Source: Borrelia turcica IST7
GTDB lineage: Bacteria; Spirochaetota; Spirochaetia; Borreliales; Borreliaceae
Assembly: GCF_003606285.1 (NCBI RefSeq)
Contig: NZ_CP028884.1
Coordinates: 248,001-312,000 of the forward strand
Direction of reading: 5' to 3'
Length of the DNA stretch: 64,000 nucleotides
The translations under genes were made by a program, and so were the position numbers. The notes beneath the pieces were generated by a model. It saw only the letters and a program-made list of their open reading frames with translations. It ran no database searches and was not told where the DNA came from. Shown here one piece after another: positions 25,347 to 35,364 of the stretch. The number at the start of each line of letters is the position of its first letter. The stretch's first letter is position 1.

Positions 25347-27461
25347 ATGAAAATTTGGAAAAAAAAAGAAATTGATATAAAAAAAGAAGACATAATAAAT
25401 ATTACAAAGAAATATAATATTAGCCTCCTTGAAGCAACACTGCTCATGAGAAGAGAAATCAAGGAAGAAGACTTTTTGTTCTTTATTGAAGATAGTGTAA
25501 ATTTAATGCATAATCCTTTCCTACTCAAAAACATAGATAAATTCATTTATAGAATAAATGAGGCTATTGAAGAGAATGAAAATGTATTAATCTTTGGAGA
25601 CAAAGACGCTGACGGAATCACGGCTACAATCATAATGTATGAAACACTTAAAGATTTTGGTCTTAATGTAACATACAAGATACCCTCTAATGGAGAATTT
25701 TATGGCATTACAAAAGAACTAATTGACAAAGCTCATGAAGATAAAATATCAATAATAATTACCGTTGATTGTGGTATTTCTAATATTGAAGAAGCAAATT
25801 ATGCAAGATCAAAAAATATAGAAGTAATTATTACAGATCACCATCTTCCCAACAAAGAGCTTGACACAGAAATTATTATTATTAATCCCCATTTAAAAGG
25901 CGATTTATCTCCATTTAAAGAAATAGCTGGATGCTATGTTAGCTTTAAAGCATGTCTTGCCTTCTATCTATCCACCACCAATCTTTATAACAAAAACATT
26001 GTGTTTTTATTTTTAGAAAAAATGAGTAATAAAATTGTTCTTGATGCAATAGAGATAAATAACTACATTTTAAAAAAACATCTCTCACTAGAAAGCAATA
26101 ATGACCTACAAATTAATATCAATAAGCTAGAAGCATTTTCAAAAGACAAATACATAATCGTATTTAACAAAAATGAACAAAATCAACTTTTAAATGAATT
26201 CTTTAATCAAAAAATAGATATTGAAACAATTGATATTAGTGAAGATTTTATAAGAAAATATCCAAAATTTGCTAAAAAAACACTAAAAGAACTCATTCAA
26301 ATTATAAAGTACTTTAAATATAAAGAAACTCATATCAAAGACAAGCTATATTATGTTTTTTATAACATCTTATTTGAAATAAATAAAGATTTACTAAAAA
26401 AATGCCTTAAAAATCTTAAATTTGTTGCAATAGGAACCATTGCTGATAATATGCCAATTATTAATGAAAATCGAATAGTTGTAAAAGAGGGACTTAAAGA
26501 AATTGCACTAAAAGAGAGAATTCCCATTAACTGTTTACTAAAAGATGCTAACTTATTAACAAAGCCAATAATAAACTCATCAGATATAGCTTTTAAGATT
26601 GCTCCTATATTGAATTCAACAGGAAGGCTTGAAAAAGCAGATATTACAATTAAATTTTTATTAAACGAAGACATTAATAACATAGAAAACAAGTTTAAAG
26701 AAATTAAAAATATAAACACTTTAAGAAAACAAAAGGAAGATATCTCTTGGAATACACATAACGAGAATACCATTTTCAAAAATGATAAATTCATTGTATG
26801 TTATGACAAACATACTCCAAAGGGTATTAGTTCTAGAATGGCAACAAGACTGTCCTCTTACTATCAAAAAGTTGCTGTTTTTTTGACAAAACAAGGCAAT
26901 ATAATTAAAGGTTCTATAAGATCAAACAATAAAATCAATTCAAAAGATTTAATCTCAATGATACCATGCTCTTTATTAATAAATTCTGGAGGTCATAAAG
27001 CGGCCGCTGGTTTTACGCTTTATGAGGATGTGCTAAATGAGTTCATTAAAAAACTTGAACATGCTCTTGAAGAAATAGAATACAATGATTTACGTGAAGA
27101 CTCCATACTCATTGATGCCATTATACCCAAAGACTTTAAAAAAGAAGAGCTTTTAAAAATAATTGACTTATTTGAACCTTACGGACATGGATTTAGAGAA
27201 TTTATCTTAACCATGGAAGATGTATCCGTTCAAGATCTCAGAACAATTGATAAAAATGGGACTTCAAAACATATAAGCATGAAAATTAAAAATAATCAAG
27301 ACTACTACAGAGCTATTTACTTTAACGGTACTAAAAATATTCAAGAGCTCGGGATTAAAGATGGACAAAATATAGATATAATATTCACAGTTAGCGAAGA
27401 TTTCTACAATCAAAGTGATAAAATTCTAAAAATTATGGACATTAAAAAGAGAGTAAATTAA
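25347..27461 (+). CDS. recJ: Single-stranded-DNA-specific exonuclease RecJ
   Basis: 5'-3' single-strand exonuclease of the DHH family used in recombination and repair. Motifs: FGDKDADGITAT near residue 83 (motif I), VDCGIS near 140, TDHHLPN near 161 (the DHH motif), then GTIAD near 363 and SGGHKAAAGF (DHHA1-type GGGH region) near 547. At 704 aa it is longer than the common ~570. The excess lies between F200 and F359, about 160 residues where most RecJ proteins have about 30. It starts 23 bases after the recO-like gene and its stop overlaps the next start by one base. The start codon has only a weak purine stretch before it. Confidence 0.93.
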   Translation: MKIWKKKEIDIKKEDIINITKKYNISLLEATLLMRREIKEEDFLFFIEDSVNLMHNPFLLKNIDKFIYRINEAIEENENVLIFGDKDADGITATIIMYETLKDFGLNVTYKIPSNGEFYGITKELIDKAHEDKISIIITVDCGISNIEEANYARSKNIEVIITDHHLPNKELDTEIIIINPHLKGDLSPFKEIAGCYVSFKACLAFYLSTTNLYNKNIVFLFLEKMSNKIVLDAIEINNYILKKHLSLESNNDLQININKLEAFSKDKYIIVFNKNEQNQLLNEFFNQKIDIETIDISEDFIRKYPKFAKKTLKELIQIIKYFKYKETHIKDKLYYVFYNILFEINKDLLKKCLKNLKFVAIGTIADNMPIINENRIVVKEGLKEIALKERIPINCLLKDANLLTKPIINSSDIAFKIAPILNSTGRLEKADITIKFLLNEDINNIENKFKEIKNINTLRKQKEDISWNTHNENTIFKNDKFIVCYDKHTPKGISSRMATRLSSYYQKVAVFLTKQGNIIKGSIRSNNKINSKDLISMIPCSLLINSGGHKAAAGFTLYEDVLNEFIKKLEHALEEIEYNDLREDSILIDAIIPKDFKKEELLKIIDLFEPYGHGFREFILTMEDVSVQDLRTIDKNGTSKHISMKIKNNQDYYRAIYFNGTKNIQELGIKDGQNIDIIFTVSEDFYNQSDKILKIMDIKKRVN

Positions 27462-28399
27462 TGCTTAGCATAAAAAGCTTTATTCTTATGAGCTTCATTA
27501 TTTTATTCAATATTAATGTAGCAAATGATACTGCATTAATGGGTTGTTATAAAAGAGAAGTTTTTCAAGGAGAATGCACTTACTTTGCAAGCAACAAAAA
27601 TTTTAAAAAACTATCCCTATTAAGTAATAATAAAAAGCCTATTTTAAGCTCTTATCCCTTTAAATTTAAAGTAGATAACAAAACATATCATATAGCTCTA
27701 CTAGGAATTACACCAATGATTAAAGAAGGAATAAGGGAAATTGAAATAGAATTTGAGAATAAAAAATACATCAAGGAAATAGAAATAAAAAAATTCGAAT
27801 TTAAAAAAACAACTGTCAAGTTAGATAAAAAAAAAGCAACACTTTTTAAGCGTCAAAAGTCAGCAAAAGCCAAAGAACAAGCTCTCATATTATGGAATAT
27901 AATTGGAAACATAGGAGACACAACAATATACCACTACGATACCTTAGTTCACCCTATCAAAGACCAATATAGAATAAGCAGTCCTTATGGAGACCAAAGA
28001 ATTTATATGCAAGACAATAAAAAAATATCAAAACTCACAATGCATAACGGTAAAGATTATGCGACTTTTAAAAGAGAAAAAACACCTATTTTCGCAGCTG
28101 GCAGAGGGAAAGTAGTATTTGCAAGAGATAGGGAAATTACTGGAAAAACTGTAATTATTCAACACTTACCGGGTGTATTTACAATTTATTTACATCTATC
28201 AAAATTTGGAGTTACAGAAAACAAAATAGTTCACACAGGAGAATATATTGGACATGTTGGAAACACAGGAATTTCAACAGGACCTCATCTACACTTTGAA
28301 GTTAGAATTAATGGAGTTGCTATAAATCCAGATTTCTTCTTAGAACACATGCTTATTGACAAAAATAGAATAATCAATCATATTAAAAGAATAGAGTAA
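27461..28399 (+). CDS. Secreted M23 family metallopeptidase
   Basis: 312 aa with a hydrophobic N-terminal signal segment (residues ~5-21), a ~100-residue N-terminal domain of beta character, a basic linker near 115-140, and a C-terminal M23 domain. Zinc ligands H195 and D199 (MHNGKDYA) and H276/H278 (GPHLHFE) are present, so endopeptidase activity on peptidoglycan is likely in the periplasm. The start codon shares one base with the recJ stop, which indicates translational coupling despite unrelated function. It is one of three intact M23 proteins in the window, each anchored in a different way. Confidence 0.88.
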   Translation: MLSIKSFILMSFIILFNINVANDTALMGCYKREVFQGECTYFASNKNFKKLSLLSNNKKPILSSYPFKFKVDNKTYHIALLGITPMIKEGIREIEIEFENKKYIKEIEIKKFEFKKTTVKLDKKKATLFKRQKSAKAKEQALILWNIIGNIGDTTIYHYDTLVHPIKDQYRISSPYGDQRIYMQDNKKISKLTMHNGKDYATFKREKTPIFAAGRGKVVFARDREITGKTVIIQHLPGVFTIYLHLSKFGVTENKIVHTGEYIGHVGNTGISTGPHLHFEVRINGVAINPDFFLEHMLIDKNRIINHIKRIE

Positions 28400-28415
28400 T
28401 AAAGGGGGTGATTTT

Positions 28416-28628
28416 TTGGTAACTGTCAATGTGGACAAAAATGAAGGTCTAGAAAAAGCATTGAAACGTTTTAAAAGAATGATTGAGAAAGAAGCAATAA
28501 TTCGAGAATGGAAAAGAAGAGAATACTATGAGAAGCCGTCCACCATTCGAGTGAAGAAAGAAAAAGCATTCAAAAGAAAACAAGCTAAAAAAGTCAGAAA
28601 ATTAAAACAAAAAATTGGAAGACAATAA
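28416..28628 (+). CDS. rpsU: 30S ribosomal protein S21
   Basis: 70-aa basic protein of the small subunit, involved in initiation. The family pattern is clear: V-x-V-x-x-N/D-E-x-L-E-x-A-L-K-R-F-K-R near the N-terminus ([13 protein letters not shown]), followed by [13 protein letters not shown]. The start is TTG at 28416 with AAAGGGGGTG upstream. It follows the M23 gene by 16 bases and is closed by a strong hairpin terminator. Confidence 0.97.
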   Translation: MVTVNVDKNEGLEKALKRFKRMIEKEAIIREWKRREYYEKPSTIRVKKEKAFKRKQAKKVRKLKQKIGRQ

Positions 28629-28662
28629 AAGAGAGATATTCTACATTGAATATCTCTCTTTT
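28627..28662. terminator. Bidirectional intrinsic terminator between rpsU and ftsK
   Basis: AAAAGAGAGATATTC (28627-28641) and its exact complement GAATATCTCTCTTTT (28648-28662) form a perfect 15-bp stem with a 6-base loop. It carries A and T tracts on either side, so it can end transcription from rpsU and from ftsK, which converge here. Confidence 0.92.
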
Positions 28663-28670
28663 ATTTTAAA

Positions 28671-31025
28671 CTAAATAAAGACATCTCGTGGTTTTGAGCC
28701 CTTTATAGGACCTACATATCCCATCTCTTCCATAAGTTCAATAATCCTTGCAGCTCTATTGTACCCTATTTTGAGTCGTCTTTGCAGATAGGAAGCAGAG
28801 GCCTTCTTAGTAGAACGAACAATCTCAAGAGCTTCTTCAAACATAGGTTCATCTGAAGGGTCAAGAGCTACCTTATCTGCCTCACCTACACTATCAATAA
28901 ATATCTCATCATCAATATAATTTGGAGCGCCAAATTTCTTCACCTCTTCAACTAATCTGTAAACTTCCTTTTCATTCAAAAATCCACCTTGAATTCTTTG
29001 AGGGAAAGGAGTAGTAGGACTAACATAAAGCATATCCCCTCTTCCTAAAAGCTTCTCAGCACCTGAAGTTCCAAGAATTATCCTTGAATCCATAGCACTA
29101 GCTACCATAAAAGAAATTCTTGAAGGAAAATTAGCCTTTATTACTCCCGTAATAACATCAACAGACGGTCTTTGAGTAGCAAGAACCAAATGTATTCCAA
29201 CAGCCCTAGCCATAGCTGCAAGTCTAGAAATTAAATTCTCCAAATCTTTTCTTGCAGAAAGGATAAGATCTGCAAATTCATCAATAATAATTACAAGATA
29301 AGGCAAAGGGACTTCATTTAATCCCTCTTCTATTATTTTTCTATTATAAGCATTAATATCTCTGACAAGAAAATTATCAAGAAGTACATATCTTCTCTCC
29401 ATCTCATCAAGACACCAACGAAGAGCCTCTAAAGCTCTATTTACATCAGTAATAACAGGAGTTAGCAAATGTGGAATATCATTAAAAAGCTTAAGTTCAA
29501 CTATTTTAGGATCTATCATTATAAGTTTAATTTCATCTGGTGACTTAGAAAAAAGAATAGAAGCAATAAGCGAGTTAACACAAACTGACTTACCAGCCCC
29601 AGTAGCACCTGCTATTAAAAGGTGAGGAGCATTAACAAGATCAAAAACAACATTACCTCCACTAATTTCTTTACCAAGTGCAAAAGGAATTTTGAAATTA
29701 TCTCTAAATTCTTTACTATCTATTATCTCTGAGATTAAAATAAACTCACGTCTTTTATTAGGAATTTCAATCCCTACAGCTTCTTTGCCAGGTATTGGTG
29801 CGATAATCCGAACTCTAACTGCTGCAAGCCTTAGGGCAATGTTATCCGATATAGAAGTTATCCTTGAAAGCTTAATACCCTTGTCGGGACGAACAGCATA
29901 CATAGTAACAACAGGGCCTTTAATAACATCAATAAGCTTAGCATTAATATTAAATTCTTTAAAAGTTTCCTGTAAAATCATTGATTGTTTTTGAATCTCT
30001 CTCTCATACTCAATGTCTTCTGTCTCACTCTTGGGCTCTCTTTTATCAAAAACAGAAATATCTATAAAATAGTCACTATTGTTTCTATTTGCTAATAAAT
30101 TTTCACCTGAAACTTTAGCAATACTATCTATTATTCCCTTATGCCTTATATCACTAGCCTTAATTTTTCCACTAGCTACAAGCTTATTACTATCAAACTT
30201 TGACAACGGTTTATACCGAGATTCATCACTATCTAAATCATATTGAGCATCTTGCAAATCTTGATTTTCCATTAGTCTTTCATCTAATAATGTCTTATCC
30301 AATCCCTTTGACTGGTCAAAAACAGTTTTATCTAAATTCACACTAGAAGGTTTATTAGACTGTCTTAAAAATGTATTAAAAGACCACAATGCTTGATACT
30401 CTTCCCCATTAATAATATTATCCCTTTCACTAGAAGGTTCATTTTTATCCAAATCATTATCAAAATCTTCATATACTTTAATGTCTTTTTTAACCCTTAA
30501 AGAGCTTAAAAAAGGAAAATAAGCAAACAAACTTTCAAACAAGATTTTAAACTTAAATCCTAAAAACTGAACCGTATCTAGTATAAAATTAGTATTCTTG
30601 AAAAAGACATAATTCAAATAAATCCAAATAATAAATTCTAAAATTAAAACAAGAAAAATAAAAAAATTACCAAGAACTATTCCAAAATTACTCAAAAACC
30701 AATTAATAACATTAGAACCTTCAAGCTTAGAATTAATTTTTAACCAAAATGTTAGCGTAAAAAATAAAATAACTGTATAGTTCCAGTTAAATATAAATCT
30801 CTTACTAAGCATATTGTTTTTATAAACATACCAATTTACAAGAGGATAAAGTATTAAATAAAATGACAGAAATGAGAAAGTATTTAGCAACATTTGCCCT
30901 ATTAAGTTAAAAATAAAAAATACAAATATATTCCCTATGGGAGTTAATGCTACACAAAGAGAAAATGATATAATAGCCAACATAAAAAAAAACAAAAATT
31001 GAAAATACTGATAAAAATTCTTCAT
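28671..31025 (-). CDS. ftsK: DNA translocase FtsK
   Basis: Septal DNA pump that moves chromosome ends during division. Four hydrophobic segments occupy residues ~10-145, an acidic linker spans ~180-340, and the RecA-like motor follows with Walker A GATGAGKSVC near 480 and Walker B LVIIIDEFADL near 575. The C-terminal gamma winged-helix domain (ASASYLQRRLKIGYNRAARI) is intact. 784 aa is compact but complete for the SpoIIIE/FtsK class. The RBS is weak. On a linear chromosome with telomere resolution, dimer resolution is less needed, so segregation is the likelier job; this is inference. Confidence 0.95.
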   Translation of the reverse strand: MKNFYQYFQFLFFFMLAIISFSLCVALTPIGNIFVFFIFNLIGQMLLNTFSFLSFYLILYPLVNWYVYKNNMLSKRFIFNWNYTVILFFTLTFWLKINSKLEGSNVINWFLSNFGIVLGNFFIFLVLILEFIIWIYLNYVFFKNTNFILDTVQFLGFKFKILFESLFAYFPFLSSLRVKKDIKVYEDFDNDLDKNEPSSERDNIINGEEYQALWSFNTFLRQSNKPSSVNLDKTVFDQSKGLDKTLLDERLMENQDLQDAQYDLDSDESRYKPLSKFDSNKLVASGKIKASDIRHKGIIDSIAKVSGENLLANRNNSDYFIDISVFDKREPKSETEDIEYEREIQKQSMILQETFKEFNINAKLIDVIKGPVVTMYAVRPDKGIKLSRITSISDNIALRLAAVRVRIIAPIPGKEAVGIEIPNKRREFILISEIIDSKEFRDNFKIPFALGKEISGGNVVFDLVNAPHLLIAGATGAGKSVCVNSLIASILFSKSPDEIKLIMIDPKIVELKLFNDIPHLLTPVITDVNRALEALRWCLDEMERRYVLLDNFLVRDINAYNRKIIEEGLNEVPLPYLVIIIDEFADLILSARKDLENLISRLAAMARAVGIHLVLATQRPSVDVITGVIKANFPSRISFMVASAMDSRIILGTSGAEKLLGRGDMLYVSPTTPFPQRIQGGFLNEKEVYRLVEEVKKFGAPNYIDDEIFIDSVGEADKVALDPSDEPMFEEALEIVRSTKKASASYLQRRLKIGYNRAARIIELMEEMGYVGPIKGSKPRDVFI

Positions 31026-31046
31026 ACACTATTCACTCTATTAAAA

Positions 31047-31841
31047 TTAAAAAAAGAAATAAACCACACTTGAGAGAGCAAATAAATAAGCTGAAAAATA
31101 ATAAGTTTTGCTTCCTTTGAGTATCCTGACAAATAAACTTATTGAAAATAGTCCAATAACAAAAGCAATAACTGCTCCTAAGTTTATTTCAAAAATATTA
31201 AAAACCATATTCAAAGCAAATAACTCCTTTCGCTTCAAAAATAAACCCCCAAATACAATAGGAATCAAAGATAAAAATGAAATCTCGCATGCTTTTGGCC
31301 TGCTAAATCCAAGAAAAATTGAGGCAAAAATTGTAATTCCTGAACGAGAAATACCTGGCATTGCACCAATTCCCTGCATCACCCCAATAAAAATCCCTGA
31401 AAAGAGAACATTATTTTTAAAGTCAAAAATCAAAAGCCTAGATTCAAGTAATAACAATAAAATACCCGTTAAAACAAAGTTCAGTAAAACTATATTAAGA
31501 GTAAATATTCCTTCAAATGTTCCTATAAAAATACCAATAAACGCTGTGATAAAAGTAATCGTTAATATAAGTAATATTACCTTCAAATTCTCTAAATCCA
31601 ATACAGTATTTTTTCTTAAAAAAAATCTTACTAAACTTAGACAAAGCTCTAATATTCGCCCTCGATAATAAATCATTACAACCAAAGCAGTTGCAAAGTG
31701 CAAATAAATATCAAATACTATTGGAATTTCAAGACCCATGAACTTTTTTAAAAGTAATAAATGGCCTGAACTAGATATAGGCAAAAACTCAGTAATTCCT
31801 TGTATAATTCCTAAAATAATAATCTTAAAAAGATTAACCAT
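31047..31841 (-). CDS. uppP: Undecaprenyl-diphosphatase UppP (BacA)
   Basis: Membrane phosphatase that turns undecaprenyl diphosphate into the monophosphate lipid carrier for peptidoglycan. The two family signatures are present: [17 protein letters not shown] at residues ~14-30 and [15 protein letters not shown] near 155, which supply the catalytic Glu, Ser and Arg. Eight hydrophobic segments; 264 aa as expected. It sits 21 bases upstream of ftsK on the same strand and 14 bases after the lytic transglycosylase gene, a wall and division neighbourhood. Confidence 0.95.
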   Translation of the reverse strand: MVNLFKIIILGIIQGITEFLPISSSGHLLLLKKFMGLEIPIVFDIYLHFATALVVMIYYRGRILELCLSLVRFFLRKNTVLDLENLKVILLILTITFITAFIGIFIGTFEGIFTLNIVLLNFVLTGILLLLLESRLLIFDFKNNVLFSGIFIGVMQGIGAMPGISRSGITIFASIFLGFSRPKACEISFLSLIPIVFGGLFLKRKELFALNMVFNIFEINLGAVIAFVIGLFSISLFVRILKGSKTYYFSAYLFALSSVVYFFF

Positions 31842-31855
31842 TAGTTCTCAACAAT

Positions 31856-34009
31856 CTAGGCTCCCTTAGGAAATTTACCCACAATATACTCTACCACAGA
31901 ATCTATGCCTTTACCCTCATATAAAGCATCATACAATACAGAATAAACTAATATTTTCTTAACATAATTCCTAGTTTGACCAAATGGGATTGCCTCAATG
32001 AAAAGTTCCTTAGGCATATGTCCATAAGCTTGGTCCCACTTACGCACATTGCCAATACCAGCATTATAAGATGCAAGAGCCTTATAAACATCTCCTATTG
32101 TTCCTATTCTTTTTTTTAAATAATAAGTTCCTATAATCACATTATCTTTTGGTTGCTTCAAATCATAATCATAGTATTTAATCTCTCTAGATATATCAAC
32201 TGCCGTTGAAGGCATAACTTGCATAAGTCCAACAGCACCAGGCCTAGATACAGCATCTCTTTTAAAACTACTCTCGGCCTTTATTAAAGAGAAAACAAGA
32301 CTAGACTCAAGCATTCGTCTCTTTGACCAATATTTCACCAAAGAACTATATAAATAAGGATAAAGACGCTTATAATCATCTCTATTTAAAGCTGAATTAT
32401 CTTGCTTTACAAGATAATTAATAACAAGTGTAGCTTCATAATAATATTCATGCCTTATAAGCTCATCATAAAGCTCACGGTAAAAATTAGGTGAAAATCT
32501 ATACCCATTCTTAAAATCATCCGCAACAAAAGCGCCAACATAAGCATGCAGATTAAATCTCAAAAAGCCCTCTAGGAAACTTTCATAATCAGACTGCTCA
32601 TAATCAATATCTAAATTATTTTCAAAAAAATCATCAATGTTTTGATCCAATAAATATTTGCTCATAAAAGAAGAATAAGACGCCTTGTTATATTGAATCG
32701 AAGATCGTAAGAGCTCGCCATACTCACTCTCTGATTTAGCCTTAATCAATTTATGATATATAAGTCTTGCATTAATAAAGGCAAGCCTAGATAAAACAAC
32801 ACCATCAAGTACACCTTTACCATTACGATAGAGCGCATATAAATTATCATAATCCTCAAGTTGAATAGCCTCTAAAATATATTCATCCAATATCCTAATA
32901 AATACAGGATTACTGCTATCTCTATTCGTATAAAATCTAGCTATGTTTTGTGAAAAATAATTCCTCGCATTCTGCGTAAATATCAAATTGCTAAAAATCT
33001 CATTAAGCATTTCAAGCCTATAAGATTTATTTTCTAAAGAACTATTTTCTATATACCCAACTATACTATGCAACCCATTTGCCGTTTTTAATCTTAAGTT
33101 TATAAGTCCCAAATAGTATTCCTTATAAACACTATTCAAATTACTAAAAAAAGATAACGCCTTGCCTATGCGCCCTGAAGCCAAAAAAACCTTATAAACA
33201 TCATTTAAAAATACAAAATTATTATAATATTCCTTAAAATCATTACTTAATGTATTTATTGCACTCTCTAGTTTCCCATTAGCAACTAGGGCTTTAAACC
33301 TAACAAGATTTAAAAAACTCTTACTCAGGCGTCCAAATCTCTCATCCAAAATAAGATAATCATGAGCCCTTACATGTAAATAACCTGCCGGCAAATCCTC
33401 AAATAACTTTCTAAAATAAACCAATGATTCATTAATATCCGCAATATTAAAATAAAGAACAGCTTTAAATAAAATATTCTCATTCAGCTGAGATTCTAAA
33501 AAATTCATTTTATCCAGTTTATTTAAAACTAAAAGAGCCTCATCATTCTTTTTTTGCCAATAAAGACTTTTAAAATATCCCAATACAACATACTTATTGT
33601 CTTCATATTTTTTGTAAAGCTTCCGTCCAATAAGTTCAGCCTCATAATATTCTCTTCTTGCATTATGGTATTCCAGAAGCCTAACACCAGCAAATTGTGA
33701 TACAATATCATTACCAGTCTCTATTGCTTTAAGCATATATTCCCTAAATTTTTCTTCATATCCTATTTTCCTAAAAAGATAGGCAACATACACATACGAA
33801 CTTGAATCTATACCAAAATATTCATCAAAATTTTGTTTCTCATAATCAAAATTCCATAACCAGTTTAAATGATTTAAATCAAAATGATCCAAATTCCTCT
33901 GTACCACACTTCCATTCAAAGATTTTCTTTCAAAAGAACAAGATAATAAACTTAATAACAAAAAAATAAAAACAGATTTACTGAATAAAAAAAATACTTT
34001 CTTAAACAT
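31856..34009 (-). CDS. Lipoprotein soluble-lytic-transglycosylase (SLT) with helical repeats
   Basis: Cleaves the glycan strands of peptidoglycan. The N-terminus is a lipoprotein signal ending LLSLLSC, so the enzyme is membrane-bound in the periplasm. About 500 residues of helical, TPR-like superhelix resemble the U-domain of Slt70. The C-terminal SLT domain has catalytic E579 in LIKAESSFKRDAVS, then GAVGLMQVMPSTA and ALASYNAGIGNV. I start at the Met giving MFKKVFF, at 34009, since an earlier in-frame start at 34054 would put 15 charged residues before the signal peptide. With this start it overlaps the upstream acidic-protein gene by 8 bases. Confidence 0.92.
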   Translation of the reverse strand: MFKKVFFLFSKSVFIFLLLSLLSCSFERKSLNGSVVQRNLDHFDLNHLNWLWNFDYEKQNFDEYFGIDSSSYVYVAYLFRKIGYEEKFREYMLKAIETGNDIVSQFAGVRLLEYHNARREYYEAELIGRKLYKKYEDNKYVVLGYFKSLYWQKKNDEALLVLNKLDKMNFLESQLNENILFKAVLYFNIADINESLVYFRKLFEDLPAGYLHVRAHDYLILDERFGRLSKSFLNLVRFKALVANGKLESAINTLSNDFKEYYNNFVFLNDVYKVFLASGRIGKALSFFSNLNSVYKEYYLGLINLRLKTANGLHSIVGYIENSSLENKSYRLEMLNEIFSNLIFTQNARNYFSQNIARFYTNRDSSNPVFIRILDEYILEAIQLEDYDNLYALYRNGKGVLDGVVLSRLAFINARLIYHKLIKAKSESEYGELLRSSIQYNKASYSSFMSKYLLDQNIDDFFENNLDIDYEQSDYESFLEGFLRFNLHAYVGAFVADDFKNGYRFSPNFYRELYDELIRHEYYYEATLVINYLVKQDNSALNRDDYKRLYPYLYSSLVKYWSKRRMLESSLVFSLIKAESSFKRDAVSRPGAVGLMQVMPSTAVDISREIKYYDYDLKQPKDNVIIGTYYLKKRIGTIGDVYKALASYNAGIGNVRKWDQAYGHMPKELFIEAIPFGQTRNYVKKILVYSVLYDALYEGKGIDSVVEYIVGKFPKGA

Positions 34010-35198
34010 AATCACTTCTTTCATGCTTTTTAACTTTTTCTTCCTCACATACATAATGATAAGAAATTTTCAAATTTCTAGGATTTAAAACTTTAGAAAA
34101 AATCAAAAATAATGAAAAAAATATCAACAGAAATAAAGAAATAAGACTTAAATAAAGCATAAAGGTTTGCATAAAACCTTCCTTTGAATCTGAATCTAAC
34201 TGATCATCCTCAATACCCATACCCAAGCCTTTGCTAGTATCTAAAACAACATCATCAGCCGGTCTATCTCCCAACCCTTTATCAATATCTGCAATAATAT
34301 CATCAACACTCAAATCATCAGAATAAGAATCTTTAAAACTGGCTACATTAACACTACTAAAATCAATATCTTCATCCTCAATGAATTTCATAACATTATT
34401 ATCAGAATCAAAACTAACATCACTAGCTTCAGAGGGAAAATCATCTAAACCAGACCCATCTCTTTCTACATTATCCCCATCATTAACAAAATTAAGAAGC
34501 TCCCTACCCACCTCATCATTCCCATTCTCAAAGGTGTCTCTATTAAGATTATCATCCACCTCTTCTAAATTAAGGTTAGAATCAAAATCTAAAGCACTAA
34601 ATGTGTCCTCACCTTTGTCTAATGAATTAGATATATCTAAATTACCCTCATTAACAAAACTCTCTTCACTTAAAGAATTTAAGTCCTCTGTATTAGGCAA
34701 ATCATCAACATCATCTAAGATATCCAAGGAAGAATTATCTTTATCTTGCTCAAAATCACTGTTTAAATTTTCAGCAGAGATATCCTCAAACTCTAAATCA
34801 CCAGAACCAGAAACAAGTACATCTTCAACTTGACTATCCTCAACAGAATCACTAAGCTCAACCGAATCTACATCAAGATTAACCAAGCTCAAATCAAACT
34901 TAGATTTACTCTCAATCCCATCACACTCACCATAAACATAAAGCATCGTAGAATCCATTCTAAAATAAACATTTATATCCGAACTTTCTTCTTTAAGATT
35001 ATCTAAGAAAAAAGACCCGACAAGAACAGGATTAGAAAAATCTTCAGCCTTACTAATGTAAAAATCCAACTTCACATTAGTTTCATCTACAAGCTTACCC
35101 AATACCACTTTTTTTACAGAACTATCTTCCAAGTCCAAAACTGAAAAATACTCTTTATTAGAAAGCCTTATTGCTAAAAACCCTTTCAAGAATTCCAA
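34002..35198 (-). CDS. Acidic, low-complexity membrane protein of unknown function
   Basis: 398 aa. The first ~105 residues look like a folded beta-rich domain. Residues ~110-335 are dominated by Asp, Glu, Ser and Asn with little predicted order. A single strong membrane helix (LYLSLISLFLLIFFSLFLIF) lies near 348-367, followed by a short basic tail. I recognise no family. The frame opens at a TTG (35198) directly abutting AAAGG; a second TTG at 35189 has better spacing (9 bases), so the true start may be three codons in. The stop overlaps the SLT lipoprotein start by 8 bases, so the two products may work together at the wall. This is inference. Confidence 0.75.
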   Translation of the reverse strand: MEFLKGFLAIRLSNKEYFSVLDLEDSSVKKVVLGKLVDETNVKLDFYISKAEDFSNPVLVGSFFLDNLKEESSDINVYFRMDSTMLYVYGECDGIESKSKFDLSLVNLDVDSVELSDSVEDSQVEDVLVSGSGDLEFEDISAENLNSDFEQDKDNSSLDILDDVDDLPNTEDLNSLSEESFVNEGNLDISNSLDKGEDTFSALDFDSNLNLEEVDDNLNRDTFENGNDEVGRELLNFVNDGDNVERDGSGLDDFPSEASDVSFDSDNNVMKFIEDEDIDFSSVNVASFKDSYSDDLSVDDIIADIDKGLGDRPADDVVLDTSKGLGMGIEDDQLDSDSKEGFMQTFMLYLSLISLFLLIFFSLFLIFSKVLNPRNLKISYHYVCEEEKVKKHERSDYV

Positions 35199-35248
35199 CC
35201 TTTTTGTTTTTTTACAAAAACAAATTTATGAATAATAATTATAATATA

Positions 35249-35277
35249 ATATAAGTTGAATTATATTCAACTTATAT
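35249..35277. repeat. 13-bp perfect palindrome in a divergent promoter region
   Basis: ATATAAGTTGAAT (35249-35261) and ATTCAACTTATAT (35265-35277) are exact inverted copies around TAT. It lies between the divergent acidic-protein and TPR-protein genes, upstream of the plus-strand promoter at 35305 and over the likely minus-strand promoter region. Because the genes diverge, it is not a terminator. An operator for a dimeric regulator is the simplest reading. Confidence 0.6.
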
Positions 35278-35304
35278 CTAGTTTTTATTCAAAATAAAAA
35301 CACT

Positions 35305-35333
35305 TTGATTATGTTTTATATTTTTCATATGAT
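35305..35333 (+). promoter_or_regulatory. Probable promoter of the TPR protein gene
   Basis: TTGATT at 35305-35310 (4 of 6), a 17-base spacer and TATGAT at 35328-35333 (5 of 6), 31 bases before the GTG start. Confidence 0.5.
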
Positions 35334-35364
35334 ATTACTAAATATAAGTTTAGGAGAAATTTAG

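Noticed and set aside
26360-26794. A 144-codon minus-strand frame within recJ
   Set aside because: Lies opposite the conserved RecJ core; the hydrophobic composition is a reverse-strand effect and there is no ribosome site.
31108-31668. A 186-codon open frame on the plus strand across uppP
   Set aside because: It is antisense to a gene with clear UppP motifs, is basic and Ile/Lys-rich as expected from reading a hydrophobic gene backwards, and has no ribosome site or family likeness.
34381-34833. A 150-codon serine-rich plus-strand frame
   Set aside because: It is the complement of the Asp/Glu/Ser-rich stretch of the acidic protein; Ser and Lys richness follows from that. No RBS or recognisable domain.
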